DNA from: Siniperca chuatsi
Taxonomy: Eukaryota; Chordata; Actinopteri; Centrarchiformes; Sinipercidae
Direction: 5' to 3'
Length of the DNA stretch: 64,000 bases
NCBI RefSeq assembly: GCF_020085105.1
Contig: NC_058052.1
Location: forward strand, 7,797,733 to 7,861,732
Shown here: positions 12,833-25,655 of the stretch, in pieces
How positions within the stretch are numbered: position 1 is the first letter of the stretch
How the letters are laid out: the number at the start of each line of letters is the position of its first letter
Notes under the pieces: generated by a model
What the model was told of the DNA's origin: nothing
Seen by the model: only the letters and a program-made list of their open reading frames with translations
Databases searched by the model: none
Translations under genes and position numbers: made by a program

Positions 12833-13569
12833 GCCGTTATACTTAGATTTGGCCATCTTAAATTACTTAAAATGTTTTATAATAACAATAAACGCTTTAA
12901 TAGTTAGTAAAAACGTCCTATTATTATTATTGCTCGTGGTGGTATATTGTAAGTATCTTGTTAAAATGGTTAAAACAAACATGTATAATAATAACAATAA
13001 TAATTCTAATTATTATTTTACATATAAATCATTCTTATACACCACATCACTTCTTCCTCAGCGCTGTTAGAAAACAAGGTGTGCTTGTAACAGCGTGCTT
13101 CGCTGCCTGAGGGGAGGTAATACCCGACACAAGTCAGCGGAGTTCAGACTTTTAAAAATAAATTCTACTGCTCAAATCCACTGTCAACATTCATTTATAG
13201 CTGCTGCTTTGACGTAGGTGTGACGACGCATTTTTTGTTCCATTTTTACGCAGCGCAATTTAGCCCAATCAGATGATTAAGATGCCACATTAAAAACATA
13301 ATGACACTTTTTAAACTAACTTTTTTTGTATACACATTTTGTGGCTTCACTGATTCGGCCTGTATGTGATTTTTGTTCCTCGAACTGTGTGATCACATTA
13401 TATAGACACCCGTTACTGAGTCCGTATGTATATTTGGGTTGTGTTGTTACAAATTGCAGAAATGAATCTACACTTCTTCTCCTCACAGCAGCATTTGGTT
13501 CGCTGTAATGAAAAGAGGGACGAGCCTAATTTCACAGTTTCACTCACATTATCGGCCTATTTGCTTGTC

Positions 13570-13613
13570 GGAATCAGAAATACTTTATTGATCACCGAGG
13601 GGAAACTCTTTGT
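13570..13613 (+). mobile_element. retroposon 3'-tail fragment (AATCAGAAATACTTTATTGA family)
   Basis: This is one of four copies in the window of a conserved block combining AATCAGAAATACTTTATTGA with a CCCCGAGGGGAAACTC palindromic core. Similar tails are frequent in fish genomes as ends of SINE/LINE copies. This copy has one change in the core. Confidence 0.65.
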
Positions 13614-15221
13614 ATAGTGTTTGCTGTGTTTCCTCTGCTGCCACAGTCTCAAGTTGTTTTAATGAAATTACAATTGAGGGTGCGCTTTCCCACCAAGCCA
13701 CCAGGAGGAGGCGAACCCCAGTTCTAATTCATTAATTCACCCTAATTAACAAACATGCAGAACATCAGACCTGTCCTGCAGGGCACTACAGCCTGTAAGC
13801 TCTATCTCAAGTACCTGTTCATACTGTATAACAACACTAAATGTGGGAGGCAGTTTGGAGATGCGCCACTAAAGCTTAATCAGGGCAGATAGTGATGAGT
13901 TTATATGGTCAAGGCTGGATGGTAATCATTACTGTTACCTGTCTCTCTTTGTTCACTCCGGCTGAGGCATGTAGCCTCCAAAGCCAGAGTCAGACCTGCC
14001 TCATCATTTATAGAACACTCATTTATGGGTTGTTTTTTTTTTTGTTTTGTTTTTTTGATTTTCTGTCTATTTGTTTGGATTAATTTTTAATTTTTATTTT
14101 TGTTGAGTCTGCAGATGATATTTGGGTCTCTGTCCTCTGTTCGGGCCCTCCTGCTCAGGTCTGGTCTGGTTATGATGGGATTCGGGGATCCTGCTTCAGC
14201 ACCGGGGACAGCGGCTCAGATAAGCCGGTGATGTCCTCTGACCCTCAGCTGCTCCTCTGAGCTGCAGCTCTAGCATCTTTTAGTTTGAACAGAAACTACG
14301 GCCGCACGTGATGCCACTGATTTTATGTTTTGGTTAAAAAAAAACCAAAAAAAAAACCCCAATAATAATAAGGAAAGAAAAAGAAAAAAAACATTAATTA
14401 AATGTATTCATTTAAAAAATAAATACAATTAAATAATAATCTCCAGAATATTTTGCAGCAGGCCTATCGTAATTTACTCAGAAAATACTGACCTTATTGC
14501 ACTTATATTTGGATTTCTGACTATCATCATAACCTATCGGTCTTGATATTTTCAAACAGTTTATTTTAGGGTTGCGGTAGTTCGAGTACAATTATGAAAA
14601 AATATTAAAATGTTAGACTATCCTGCATCTAGAAAACGAACGCATAGTTGGCCTTTAAAAGAATATTGGTAGCAGCAGATTATTAATAATACATATGATT
14701 AAAGTCTAAATATAACCATATTATCATAAATGATAAATTACAGAATTACAAATGAAGTTCTACCCTGTTTTAAATGCTAAATCAGATTACAAATATATTT
14801 AGGTAAAGTGAATGTAAAGCACACACTTACTGAGTCAGGACCCTCCGGTTGTCCTCCCTTCATGGACCTCTCACAAGGTGACAGTGTGTGAGCTTGCTTT
14901 ATTCCAGTAGTGAATGGATCCATGAGGGTGGAGACAAGCTAGTGAATGAACAACTGCTCCCAGCCTCCTTCACTGGCAGGTCGCAGTTATTAGGCCAAAC
15001 CCCAACAGGTCCCCCTGCTTTTATTCCACATGGTCCTTGGGTAAAAAGCATGCTGGATTTGCTCAAATCCTCTCATGTGACCTAATAATTACATTTTTGT
15101 AAACCTTGAATTACTGAAACTAATATTATCTATAACTGATAATACATTAATGATGTAAAATTGCAAATAAAATATTTTTATTTTCATTTATCTGGTCCAC
15201 ACACACTGTCTCTCTGTCTCT

Positions 15222-15253
15222 TGTGTGTGTGTGTGTGTGTGTGTGCGTGTGTG
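15222..15253. repeat. (TG)n microsatellite
   Basis: About 16 TG units with one CG interruption. Confidence 0.9.
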
Positions 15254-16909
15254 GTTAATGGTCAAACTAGTGATCCTGAACATCCCATGGTCATGAGGCC
15301 GACTTTTGTTACTCAGTAAGTCTTTGGTTTAACTCTGTTTTGTTAAAGGACCACATACTCTGTGCTTGAATGGCCATAATGAATTTACTCGACAGTTTAA
15401 TCCATATCAGCTCAAACTCTCTTCTTCTTATTAGTCCTGCAGGTTAATTCATTTCCCAAGACCTTAAATGTCTTAATATAGTTAAAAGACAAGATTGAGA
15501 AAACGCTGCTTTGAGTGATAAAAGTGGGATGACATCTTTATTATCATTCAAAAATTACCTGAAAAAATGATACTACAACTTCCTCCATTTGCAATCTTCA
15601 TTACATTCCCTTTTGAAACTTTTTTTCTACTTTTATAGTCTTTTTTTTCCACTATTTGTCAGCTGTACATCTGTACAGTGGAAGACGAACAATTAGATCA
15701 CTGTAGTGGACTAGGATCACACATGCTATATTTGCATGAGGCTGCATATCATTTGAAATAAATTTTGTTAGAACGCAAACATTAACATTTATAGATATCA
15801 GTGCAGCTTCATGCATAGAATCAATCACCAGTGAGCTCTGTTTCTGTGCAAGACTATAAATACGCTAAAGATAGTCCTTAGAACCACATTTGTTTGTGTT
15901 TGGATGCCGAGCCTTTTAGGTAATCCCTTCAAAGGTGGTGAGTTACCTGTAGGCTAGACGGGCCCACACAGTGGCCTCTGCCTTGGGCCCCCAAAGCTCC
16001 TCAGCGCTAGCAAGTTCAGTTTCAACACCAGTTTCCCTGCCCGCTTGACTGACAGCTCAATTGCTCATCGCGTGTGAGTGAGCATGGAGGTCAGGGAGGA
16101 GCTCAGGAAGGTGTGATGATTTGCTCAGACAGTAAAGGTACAGTTACATTGTAAAGTTCCAGCCTGGCAGGGCAGCGATCACGTCTGATTCCAACAACAT
16201 TTCTCACATTCAGAACATAGTTTCGTACAGGGGAAATCAGAAGCCATATCAGGAAGTTACGTCATCTGCAAACAGGAATGGTAAATGAAATGGGCCATTA
16301 TCATCACGCACAGAACCTCGGAAGAGCTGTGCACGTTTTACAGCACTTACCAAGCTTATCTTACTCTCTGAATCAATGCCGTGAACTTCTGGGGAAAACA
16401 GAGGAACAGAGGGGACTGCCCAAGGCTATTCTAAAGGTGCGGAGCAGTCACGCACATGTGCTTCATCATAGGGGTGACAACTATTCATGTAACAGGTTTA
16501 TAAAATTAACAATGATTTCTATTGCATTGCTTCAGGAGAAGCAAAAAAATGTAATATGTAGAACTGCACTGAATTATTTTATTAACAGCCTTAATAATAA
16601 TAGATAATACAGAAATTGGTAGCCTATTATTAAAGTGGCCAGTTTTCCAGTGACCAGACATTAGTGACTTTGAGAACTACAGGGAGTAGAAAACACAATA
16701 CAGCACTTCTTGGAAAATGATCATCTCTAAAGTAACTTAATTACAGGTAGAGACACTAGGAGAGTTGTTGGCTACAAAAAACGTCTGGCAGTCAAGGCTT
16801 TGATAAGAGTTTTCAGAGCAATAAGACGACTCTCAGGGCTCCAAAAGTGATAAACCATTTGCGTAAAACTGTAGGTGCATTGGTCAAGAAAAATGCTAAA
16901 TTATTTAAA

Positions 16910-17520
16910 GCTGCACCCATCAATAATTTGATATTAACAATGGATCAAATGACTACGTGTAATGTGAGACGGGTTACTTGTAATGAATTATCACCCAGCT
17001 CTGCAGTTACCCTCAGATCTACAAAGCATTTTAGCATCTTTCAGCTATATTTGTTTTGGTTTACAGCCTACTACTTGTTTTGGTTTTGTCTCACTGCTCA
17101 TATCAATTTCATATCCAGCTGCAGCAGGCAGCTGTTTTTTGCGAAAAGGCTCCAATAAACCATCTGTACTTTAGCTACCTAGCACCAAATGGCAGACAGA
17201 CAAAGTTAGCGCGAAGCTGGTGAACATAATGGAGCATTTAGCTGCTAATGAGCCAGATATTTACCTTAAAGAGTTGGTGAAGACCAAACCAGAGCTAAAA
17301 GGAAAGTGAATTTTGGACTTGTGAATGTTGTGTTTACAGACTGTACAGCTGTCCCCAAGTGGCCAAAATGAATCAATAGTGCTGCTTTAAAGTACGTAAA
17401 GTTCCCTGAACTAGCGAATGTTAGCATATCTTGCTATTACATCATCCTAGACAGCTAATGGCACAAGCGCTTCTTTGTTTTGCTGCCCCCAAGTGGCCAA
17501 AAGATCAATTAATGCTGCTT
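16910..17520 (+). mobile_element. dispersed repeat, copy A of a family with at least three copies here
   Basis: It shares with 24415-24800 a series of blocks in the same order: GATCAAATGA, a TGTAATGTGA block, GCAGCAGGCAGCTGTTTTT, an AGCTAAAAGGA-GTGAAT block and a GGACTT block. It ends near CCCCAAGTGGCCAAAA followed by a TGCTGCTTT motif, which appears twice (17350-17390 and 17485-17520). No coding capacity was seen. It is probably a non-autonomous element. Confidence 0.55.
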
Positions 17521-19671
17521 TAATATGTCAGACAACTTTGACGACATATCCCAAAAACAGATAAATTGAAGTTGAAATGAACCATCAGGATATTTGACAA
17601 GAACACTACATGTATGTATATAATGAGTTGACTCATGCTGCTGTCTGGCATTCAACCTAACATGACCCACCACTGTAGCAGTCTGTGCTTCAAGGATAAA
17701 GTCCTTTTTCATGAGGTGTTTACATAATTTTGTCTACCTCTTGTCCAGTTTTACCATCTGTAACAAGTGCATACACAGAAACACAGAGAGACACACACAG
17801 ACACACACATCAGAATTGTCCGTATGGCCCCGTCTTGTTAATTACTTTCCATTAGAGATGAATCAACCTACCGCCGTGTGATTGGTCTGACTACCACCAA
17901 ACCAAACTGTCATCTGGCTTGGCGATGAATCAGGGAGAGTTGAGCACTGGGGCAAACACTTTTACTTTGGTCCGACCGCGAGCGCCTCATTACGACTGAA
18001 TGACCCCGGTGACTCCAAATGTCAAACTGTCCCACAACAACAACCCCCCCCCCACATCCCAATATTTCCCAGAAGTCCACAAATCCTGTATTTTTCTTTT
18101 CTTTACTGCCGCTGAAAAAAAACAGCCCTCCATTTAAGTTCATGAGAATGATGCTAATGAGTTTTTCAAGTATCCTAATGACCTTGCAGCTTAACTGAGC
18201 GTTCATTGAGGTACCTATCTGTATGGTCTTTTTTTTTGTCTGGCCAAGTTCTACGGAGGCCCTTGCCAAAGCGTAGTCAGCAGCCCGTGAAGGCGTCTCC
18301 CGTCCATTCTCACACTAAATGGGCATTTTCCCCCTGAATTCTGAATCACCGTGCATGTCAGATTTTTTTGTGTTACTGGAGGGAAACCTTTTCAGGGGTT
18401 TGTGGAGTCCAGCTGAACTGTTGGTACTTCTCTGGAAAGAATGGGAGGCTTATTACGTGTTCAGCCGCATGACTGCGCATTTCAACTCCACTCCAACTAA
18501 AAAAGCCATGCCCGCTTCCATTCTTGTAACTGTTGTCATCAGTCATTGTTTTTATTGGCCTAATTGAAGAGACTGACAAGACGCCCATGGAAAATAACCA
18601 GTGAATGGAATATGAAGAGCTTTTAATGAAGGCAGAGGTGTTTTGTTTTTGCGGATTACTGAGTAAAAGGAATGAATCAAGGATTATGTGAAAATGAATG
18701 TTGATAAGTTTGATCAGGACCTCACATTTAAAAATTGGACCCATTTTTGCTCCTTGTGAGTTTTGTCCCAAACTGCATCTAGTAAATGCTGCTCCGATCA
18801 GTGGTGTGCTTATGAATGCTCACTTCCTAGAGGAAACTGTGAACCGAGTGACCTCTGAGGCACAATTCACATGTGATATTGGTGCATTCTGTGGATATGT
18901 AAATGAAAATTCCACCTCACACACAAAACACACATTTGTGCTCACACAGATGAATGCAGAGGAAAACAGAGCACCAGAGGCTGCCACTTCTCCTCCCCTT
19001 GCCTGATGAGGCCTAATCTTATCTAGTCTCTGCATGACGACAGTGTTGCTATTCTAACCCAAACCAGGTCTGTCATTAAAAGTAACTGAAGCTTAGTTGT
19101 CTCCCCCATCGTGTTTATCTCTGTCCCCCCTGTGAGAGGTCAAAGGTGAAGCAGCGCTCAAAGGGAAGCGAGGCCTCTCCTCGGCAACCCCCTCCCCGGG
19201 CCTGTCTTTGGTGTTTTTACAAGAAAGTAATGATGACGGACAGTCATGCACGATGGGTTGCGGCCTGCGGCCTGCAGCCTGCAGAGAGTGGAAGTCACGC
19301 GAGGTGCTTCGTCATGTCCCAGACAGAGCTCCTATCTACCAAATGAACCGAAACAGCAACGTTCGAAGAAATTCAAAGTTGAGAGCCGTGATGAGCAGTA
19401 ATTAGCCCAGCAGAGAGCTCAGGGGCAACACTTAAAAATGATCTCAGGATGGAGAACTCCCTACATTATACAACACGTCTGTCTTGCAACATGCAGTAAA
19501 AACACAGCCTTGTTCTCGGTTAAAAACGTCAGCAAAAACACCACCACCAACACCTGCTTTGAGGAGGTGCTTCAGCGATTTAGTTCCATAAAATTGCTGA
19601 ACTCACAAGAGACACATTTGAAAAAGAATGGTCTAAATCAAAGCAGCAGAGGATGAGATATCCACATTTTT

Positions 19672-19745
19672 AGTCCCTAGTATGGTTCAAGCTCCAAAAA
19701 CACAGAATCCTACATTTCCCATAATGCAACTCAATAGCATCTTTT
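19672..19745 (+). mobile_element. dispersed repeat carrying a ZNF143-like site, copy 1
   Basis: This segment matches the reverse complement of 37480-37565: GCTCCAAAAACAC, then TCCTACATTTCCCATAATGC, then an AGCATCTTT block. The central part resembles the ACTACAATTCCCA-type ZNF143/STAF motif. Confidence 0.55.
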
Positions 19746-21898
19746 CGTTATCTTTACGTCCCTGTTATACATATGTAGTATGCAAGCCAAATCAAATATT
19801 ACCCTGATGACATTATCAGTTGTTATTTTCTCAGCTTCCTCGAGAGCCACAGAAGACATTATGCAACTGTTTTCACAGGCTGAGTAATATTCCATGTGAC
19901 AAGTAAACTGGCAATGATGTGTGAAATCAGTGGATTTCCCCTTTAAGTTCAAATATAAACAACGCTAAAACTGGAGTTACAATGACAACGGCGATAATAG
20001 TAGTAGCAGATAGTAATAGTAGAATCTCTTTATATGAAAAAAACAGTACAAAAATAAAAAGGACATAGATGTCCCAGTTACACAAAAGCTCTCAGTCTTT
20101 GTATCACATTACAAATTGTTGTCTTGTGTTTGTGTCTTCATGGCTGGAAAAGCCCAAACAAATCCAGCATCAGTTCTCTGAAGCATTAAACTGTGACTTA
20201 TTTTGCCAGTCATGTGAAAACAAAGGGTGTATAAAATGCCCAGCCACAACTCCCAAGAAAGTGAATGTTGCAGGCGGTGTATTCGTTGACATGGAAATGG
20301 ACATGGACTGTTGTTTCCTTTTTACATTTTTTAGTGTTTGATGCTGCATCTCAAGGTCACAGAAACAGGAGCCGTGTTTTTGGAGGAAGATCATCATGAG
20401 GAGTGTAATCAGAGGGTCGACTCACAGGTCATCTGCTGTACTGGATTCTCAGTCTTGGCTCCATTCCTACCTCCAGAGATGCTCCTCACTTGTTTGCTTC
20501 ATTTGCCTTCAGCGGTTCTTCTGACTGCGTGCTTAATCTCACCTGAGGTTTCTTTCTGATGGTTCTTCTGCCAGACATCCTGGATAACATCACACCTCCA
20601 CAGAGTCATGATAAAGATACTGGAAATCATTACAGTAGATCACAAACATTAGCTGCTAATTGCTGTTATCTCACCTTTTCTGAGGATATCTGCTGTTCTA
20701 TTGATTATATGTTGGAATGAATAAACCAGCGATTGTACTGGAACACTCTGGACAAATGTCTGTTGGAAGTAAGACTGGATTTGACAAAGACTGTTTGATG
20801 CTGTTTGCTTGATTGCATTAGTTTCAGCTTCGTGATTTTTATTAGTAAATGAGCTGCTTGCCGTTGTTATGAGCCAGATCATATTTTTATCCTTGGATGG
20901 ATGTTGCATGTGTTTTTACATTGTACATTTCAATAATTTAAGCCAGTGATCAAAGAAAAATGAATTTGATTTGCTTCATTAGTGAAGCTTTTTAAAGGAC
21001 TTTCCCATGTTTTTTGCAAGTTTTAGCTTCTTAACTACAAATGATATATACTTGACCTTTTTGCTGACCATTTTCAAATTCGTGCTGTATAAGTTTAACT
21101 GTTCCAGACAGCCATTGGCTTCCATTCATTTCCATATGAAAATCTAATGGCAGACTCTTGAAAGTTGCATCAATGTTGCATAATAAAGCAGCGTAGACTT
21201 TTCAAGTTCTTCTGCAATTAAACTGCATTACCAAGTACAGATAATGTGACATGAGTCTGCTAATATATTTTCATATTGTATAGAGATGAATGGAAACAAA
21301 CGGATCCCTGGAATGGTAGAAAAAGTACATCCAAAAAATCTAAAACACACCAGCATGGCTTCCAAAATGGTTATCTTAATATTAATTTAAAATATTCCTG
21401 ATTTGCAGGAAATGGGGTAAAACATGCAAAACATTTAGAAAGGTCCAGTCAAAATCCAGGTGGTTATTTCCCATATTATTCTGTAATTTCTTTTTAAAAT
21501 CATCTCACAACAAATGCGGTTGTGTGCAGTTCATCGAGGGCATGGTGTGGCCATGAGTCTTGCAGTCGGAAGCCACATGAGATCCCTCGCCTATAGTCCC
21601 ATATGAGAGTCTATTCAGGCTCTGAACTGTATGTTCTTAGCTTATTGTTTCACAGGGGGATTGGTATTTCCTCTGGGCCTGAGGTTGTTGCTGATACAGC
21701 ATTCATAGTTCATCAGATGGTGTCATATGGAGGCAGATTAGGTCATGTAATAAGGCATTAACATCTTGTAAAAGCACTTTTGTCATTTTCGATTTCATTT
21801 CTCTTCTTTTCTCTGCTCTATTTATTTATTAATGGCTCAGAATGACAGGATCGACTGTGGGCTGAGAACAATTTGTGAAATCATGACTTACAAATAGC

Positions 21899-22110
21899 AT
21901 CAGAATCAGAATCAGAAATACTTTATTGATCCCCGAGGGGAAACTCTTTCGTTACAGCTGCTCACTATCACGTCAGTGCACACAGGAATAGAAGTACTAA
22001 TAGAATAGAAATAGAAATAATAATAGAATAGTCCGCAACAAGACCATTATTTCTAGTAAGAAATAAGAGATGTGCAAATCAAAATATAATACACTATAAT
22101 ACAGCTAAGA
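21899..22110 (+). mobile_element. retroposon 3' end, fuller copy
   Basis: It starts with repeated CAGAAT units, then TACTTTATTGATCCCCGAGG and GGAAACTC, and continues with GTTACAGCTGCTCAC and an A-rich stretch of AGAATAGAAATAG-like units. It is the longest copy of the family that also appears at 13570, 22261 and 37061. Confidence 0.65.
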
Positions 22111-22260
22111 TAAATTAATGAACTAAATTAATAAGCTAATGAACTAAATACAAATGTTTGGAGTTTGGAGATGATATTTTATTTGACATCATATTATTAT
22201 TATATGATTGTGCACAACTGAGTAATAGTAATGCCTTTCTCTGTGTTTTCCTTAATCATG

Positions 22261-22312
22261 ATCAGAATCAGAATCAGAAATACTTTATTGATCCCCGAGG
22301 GGAAACTCTTTT
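22261..22312 (+). mobile_element. retroposon 3'-tail fragment
   Basis: A second close copy of the CAGAATCAGAAATACTTTAT block and CCCCGAGGGGAAACTC core, 300 bp after the previous copy and in the same orientation. Confidence 0.65.
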
Positions 22313-24414
22313 ATTTTTATCTAATCATGTAATAATTACCAACCAATTTTTTAAAAGGTCGTCCATGCAGAGATACAGTATTCAGTACGTTCAACAACAA
22401 CAAATAAAGTAAGAAAACAGGTTAGGAAAAGTTAAAAAAGCTGATTAAACCCAGGCCGATCCCTTATCAGCTTGTACAGCGTGAGAACTTTCTGTGACCC
22501 TTTTCCTCATGAGACCGTTTCAATCTCAAACTTTTCTAAATAGTTTGGATTTTAAATATGTGAGCTTTCATCAGGGCATCACGCAGATATTACAGAGGCT
22601 CTGTAAATACAAAACATGATATGAACATTACATTGAGAAAAGGGCAAACAGCAAATGACACACCCTGTTGTGCAGGTATGTGTTTTTACTGTGCTGATAG
22701 ATAGGAATGGCTCCAACTGATAGTGCAGACAGTGTTTGGTAGAGATGAGTCAGTCTGTGAACAGCGAAAAGCAAGACAAAAAGAAAAATGTCCAGAATTT
22801 AAATATTTTTTGTTTCTATACAACTTTTAATACAAGAAATGATGCCATAATACTTACATATTCTAATTATTAATATAACTTTTGGAAAATGTATTAAATA
22901 TCTCAGTTAAGGCATCCTTCATTCTTAAATTGAAATGTGGTACATCTCAACCTCAGTATTTTTTTCAATGCAATTTTTCATAATCTTTCGTATGCTGTGT
23001 GTTTTAATCAGTGCGTGTAAAATACAGTCTGTACTGTAGATAGTCAAAAAAAAAATCAAAATTATTTTTAGAAATGATGGTCAATTGAGTAGAGTGAAGG
23101 AGAGAGATGGGTGGGCCTTTGTACTAAAAAAACAAACCACAAAGATAAATATATATCATCGTGTAATATGTTGCTATAACCTGAAGTGGAAACAAACTAC
23201 TTCCTCTCCACCCACATCCCCTTCCCCCCCTAAAAACCCCTCACAGAAATAAAGTCCCAGCGGATCTGATTCTATTGAGAGAAGGAAGGGTGGAGGAATA
23301 CAGAAAGAGCAACACAGAAAAACATACCTTATCATCTGAGTTAAAAACCAACCCCCTGTTCTGTTTTAATTTGCTTAATTTGATCACAAATTATTAAACA
23401 GACAGTACATGCTTTAATTTAATTAATTCAATCTATGCCTTTTTGACAAAAATCATTCACTTTAAATTCATCATTAAATATGAATTGAATATATTAGATC
23501 AAATTTAAAGTTAGAACTCAAAGTATCTTCCATTCAAGTGTAAAAACTCTTATGATCGTATTAAATTTAGCAACAAGCTGCTTCCTTCTAGAAATCCTAA
23601 AGTCTCTTTCAGTTCTTCACACCTCAGGATAAGATTCATCACTATCACTGGTTAGACTGGGGGTGTGCTGTATGATCAGGCTTTAGTCCAAAAGATCAGT
23701 GTGAAGCAACTGTGTCTATAAAATGTCCTTATTTTTTATCACGGACGTCATGCAAAAAGATGCATGTTTACTTAGGATGACACACTTTCTCTAATGAGTA
23801 GGGAAATATAATCACTAGCTCTTTTTTTAGTACTTGGTGGTAAAACCTGGCGACTGAGAAACAAATAATAATATATTAATAATTCAAGCTTCAGTCCTTC
23901 AAAATCCAATTTGATTTGGCATATTTGCATTAAAGCAGAGCTAAAGTGGGAGTTAATGTGATAATAGAATAGTGGTGATTTGGCCCCTATACATCAAAGG
24001 GACCCCTGCTAAATAAATAACCCATAAAGTGTGGCGGTCCCCTGTTGTGGTGGGAGGAAACGGTCTCACACACACAAAAAAAAAAGACTCCAAACTGACT
24101 GTGAGACAGTGGCGACAGAGCTCTCAAGCGTGACGTCCTCATCATGTTGCCACAACATTGTCAGAATGTCACAGCTCCTCAACATGTTGCAGATGAAGGG
24201 GGTCCGGGCACACTTGGACAATCAATCTGAAAAGCGGGGAAGGATTTGGGGGACATGGGAGAGTGAGCAGTGAACCATTTTGTCAAAGGTAGTGGTGTGG
24301 TGCAACAATGGTCGCCTTACAAAGTCTTTCTGCACTTTGAGGTTTCTTTAATATGAAATGAAAAAGAGAAATTTCCATGATTTAAACATTAAAGCAGCAC
24401 AAACATTTTTAAAA

Positions 24415-24800
24415 TAACAACTGATCAAATGATTACATGTAATGTGAAAAAAGTCGCTTGTAGTGACGAACCTGCAAAGAATAATAACCTGACTTTGCAG
24501 ATCCCCTCAATCCTACGAACTGTTTTAGGACCTTTCAGGACATTGTTTTGGTTTTACGGCCTGTTTCACTCTCACGCTCTCATCAGCTTTGTTTTCAGCA
24601 GCAGCAGGCAGCTGTTTTTAATGAAGAAGCTTTGATAAAACCCCATTTAGCAGCTAAACAGCTAGACATTTTTCTCACAAGCTGGCGGAGAACGCCAGAG
24701 AGCTAAAAGGAGAGTGAATATTGGACTTTTCAGGTGGCCAGAAACATGACGCCAAATGAATGCTAACATTGCTCTGTGTCTGCTGGATGTATACTGTACA
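24415..24800 (+). mobile_element. dispersed repeat, copy B
   Basis: It shares ordered blocks with 16910-17520 (GATCAAATGA, GCAGCAGGCAGCTGTTTTTA, AGCTAAAAGGAGAGTGAA, TTGGACTTTT). The two copies differ by many substitutions and indels, so the insertions are old. Confidence 0.55.
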
Positions 24801-25655
24801 GCGTTGTGCAAGTTAATCTGGAAATGAAAGTAATCAAGTTTCTTTTCTGATTAGTTTTTTTCAAAAGCAATTAGTTACATTACTAGTTACGTTACTCGCC
24901 CCCACCCAAAAAAAACCCAACAGAATAACCTTTTTGGCCCGCTTATGAGTGTGTGGGTATTTTCTCAATGATGCGGTGAAAGGAAGGTGAGTCCACAGTG
25001 GAAATAGGTAGCATATCATCCACGATAAACCTAGCGACGAGTTTGTTCAGTTCGTCTCCTCTTATGGTTGATGTTGGACAGGAGAAATCCAACTTCTGTT
25101 GTTTAGCTGGAGAAGGACATCCACTGGCACCGGACTCGACAGTAGAAGTTGATGCATTGGTCTCATCACTCGGTGCTTTCTTGATAAGTTTTACCGTGCT
25201 GTGCTGCACCTTTCAGGTGTTTTAATAAATTAGATGTGGTTTTCCCCCGCATAGTTCACAATGCACAATAATGTTCTTGCCTTTGACCGAAATAAACTCA
25301 AAATAATGACTGTATTTCCAGCTACAGAACGCAAACATTTCGCTCTCCATTAGATTGTTTTGATAGTAATCACCACTCAGGCGCTTACCAGTCAGTAGGT
25401 CTCAGGTAAATGACGTTGCGTGGGCAACAGACAGGGATGACGCCTGATGCTAAAAGCTATTTTTCTTTTTACAATCTAGATGATAAAACGCTGAATTCTG
25501 TCGGCAACGATATAACGCAGCTGTAACGCAAATTGACCTGGGCCTGTAACTATACTCTAATTACTATTTTCAAAATTATAATGCGTTAAATTACTCCGTT
25601 ACTAAAAAAGAAATCAAATTACAGTAATGCGTTAGCAAGAACAATGGTACTTTAC
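24797..25655 (-). mobile_element. hAT-type transposon relic with BED-finger/transposase N-terminal fragment
   Basis: The minus strand encodes a fragment around 25209-24943 with a BED-transposase-like segment: ELNKLVARFIVDDMLPISTV followed by DSPSFHRIIEKIP. Just upstream near 25250-25200, in another frame, is GKTTSNLLKHLKGAAQHG, like the end of a BED zinc finger; the frame change shows decay. Flanking arms (24870-24910, and 25545-25650 with ATTACTCCGTTACT-like motifs) resemble hAT ends. No catalytic core is left, so this is a dead element. Confidence 0.65.
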
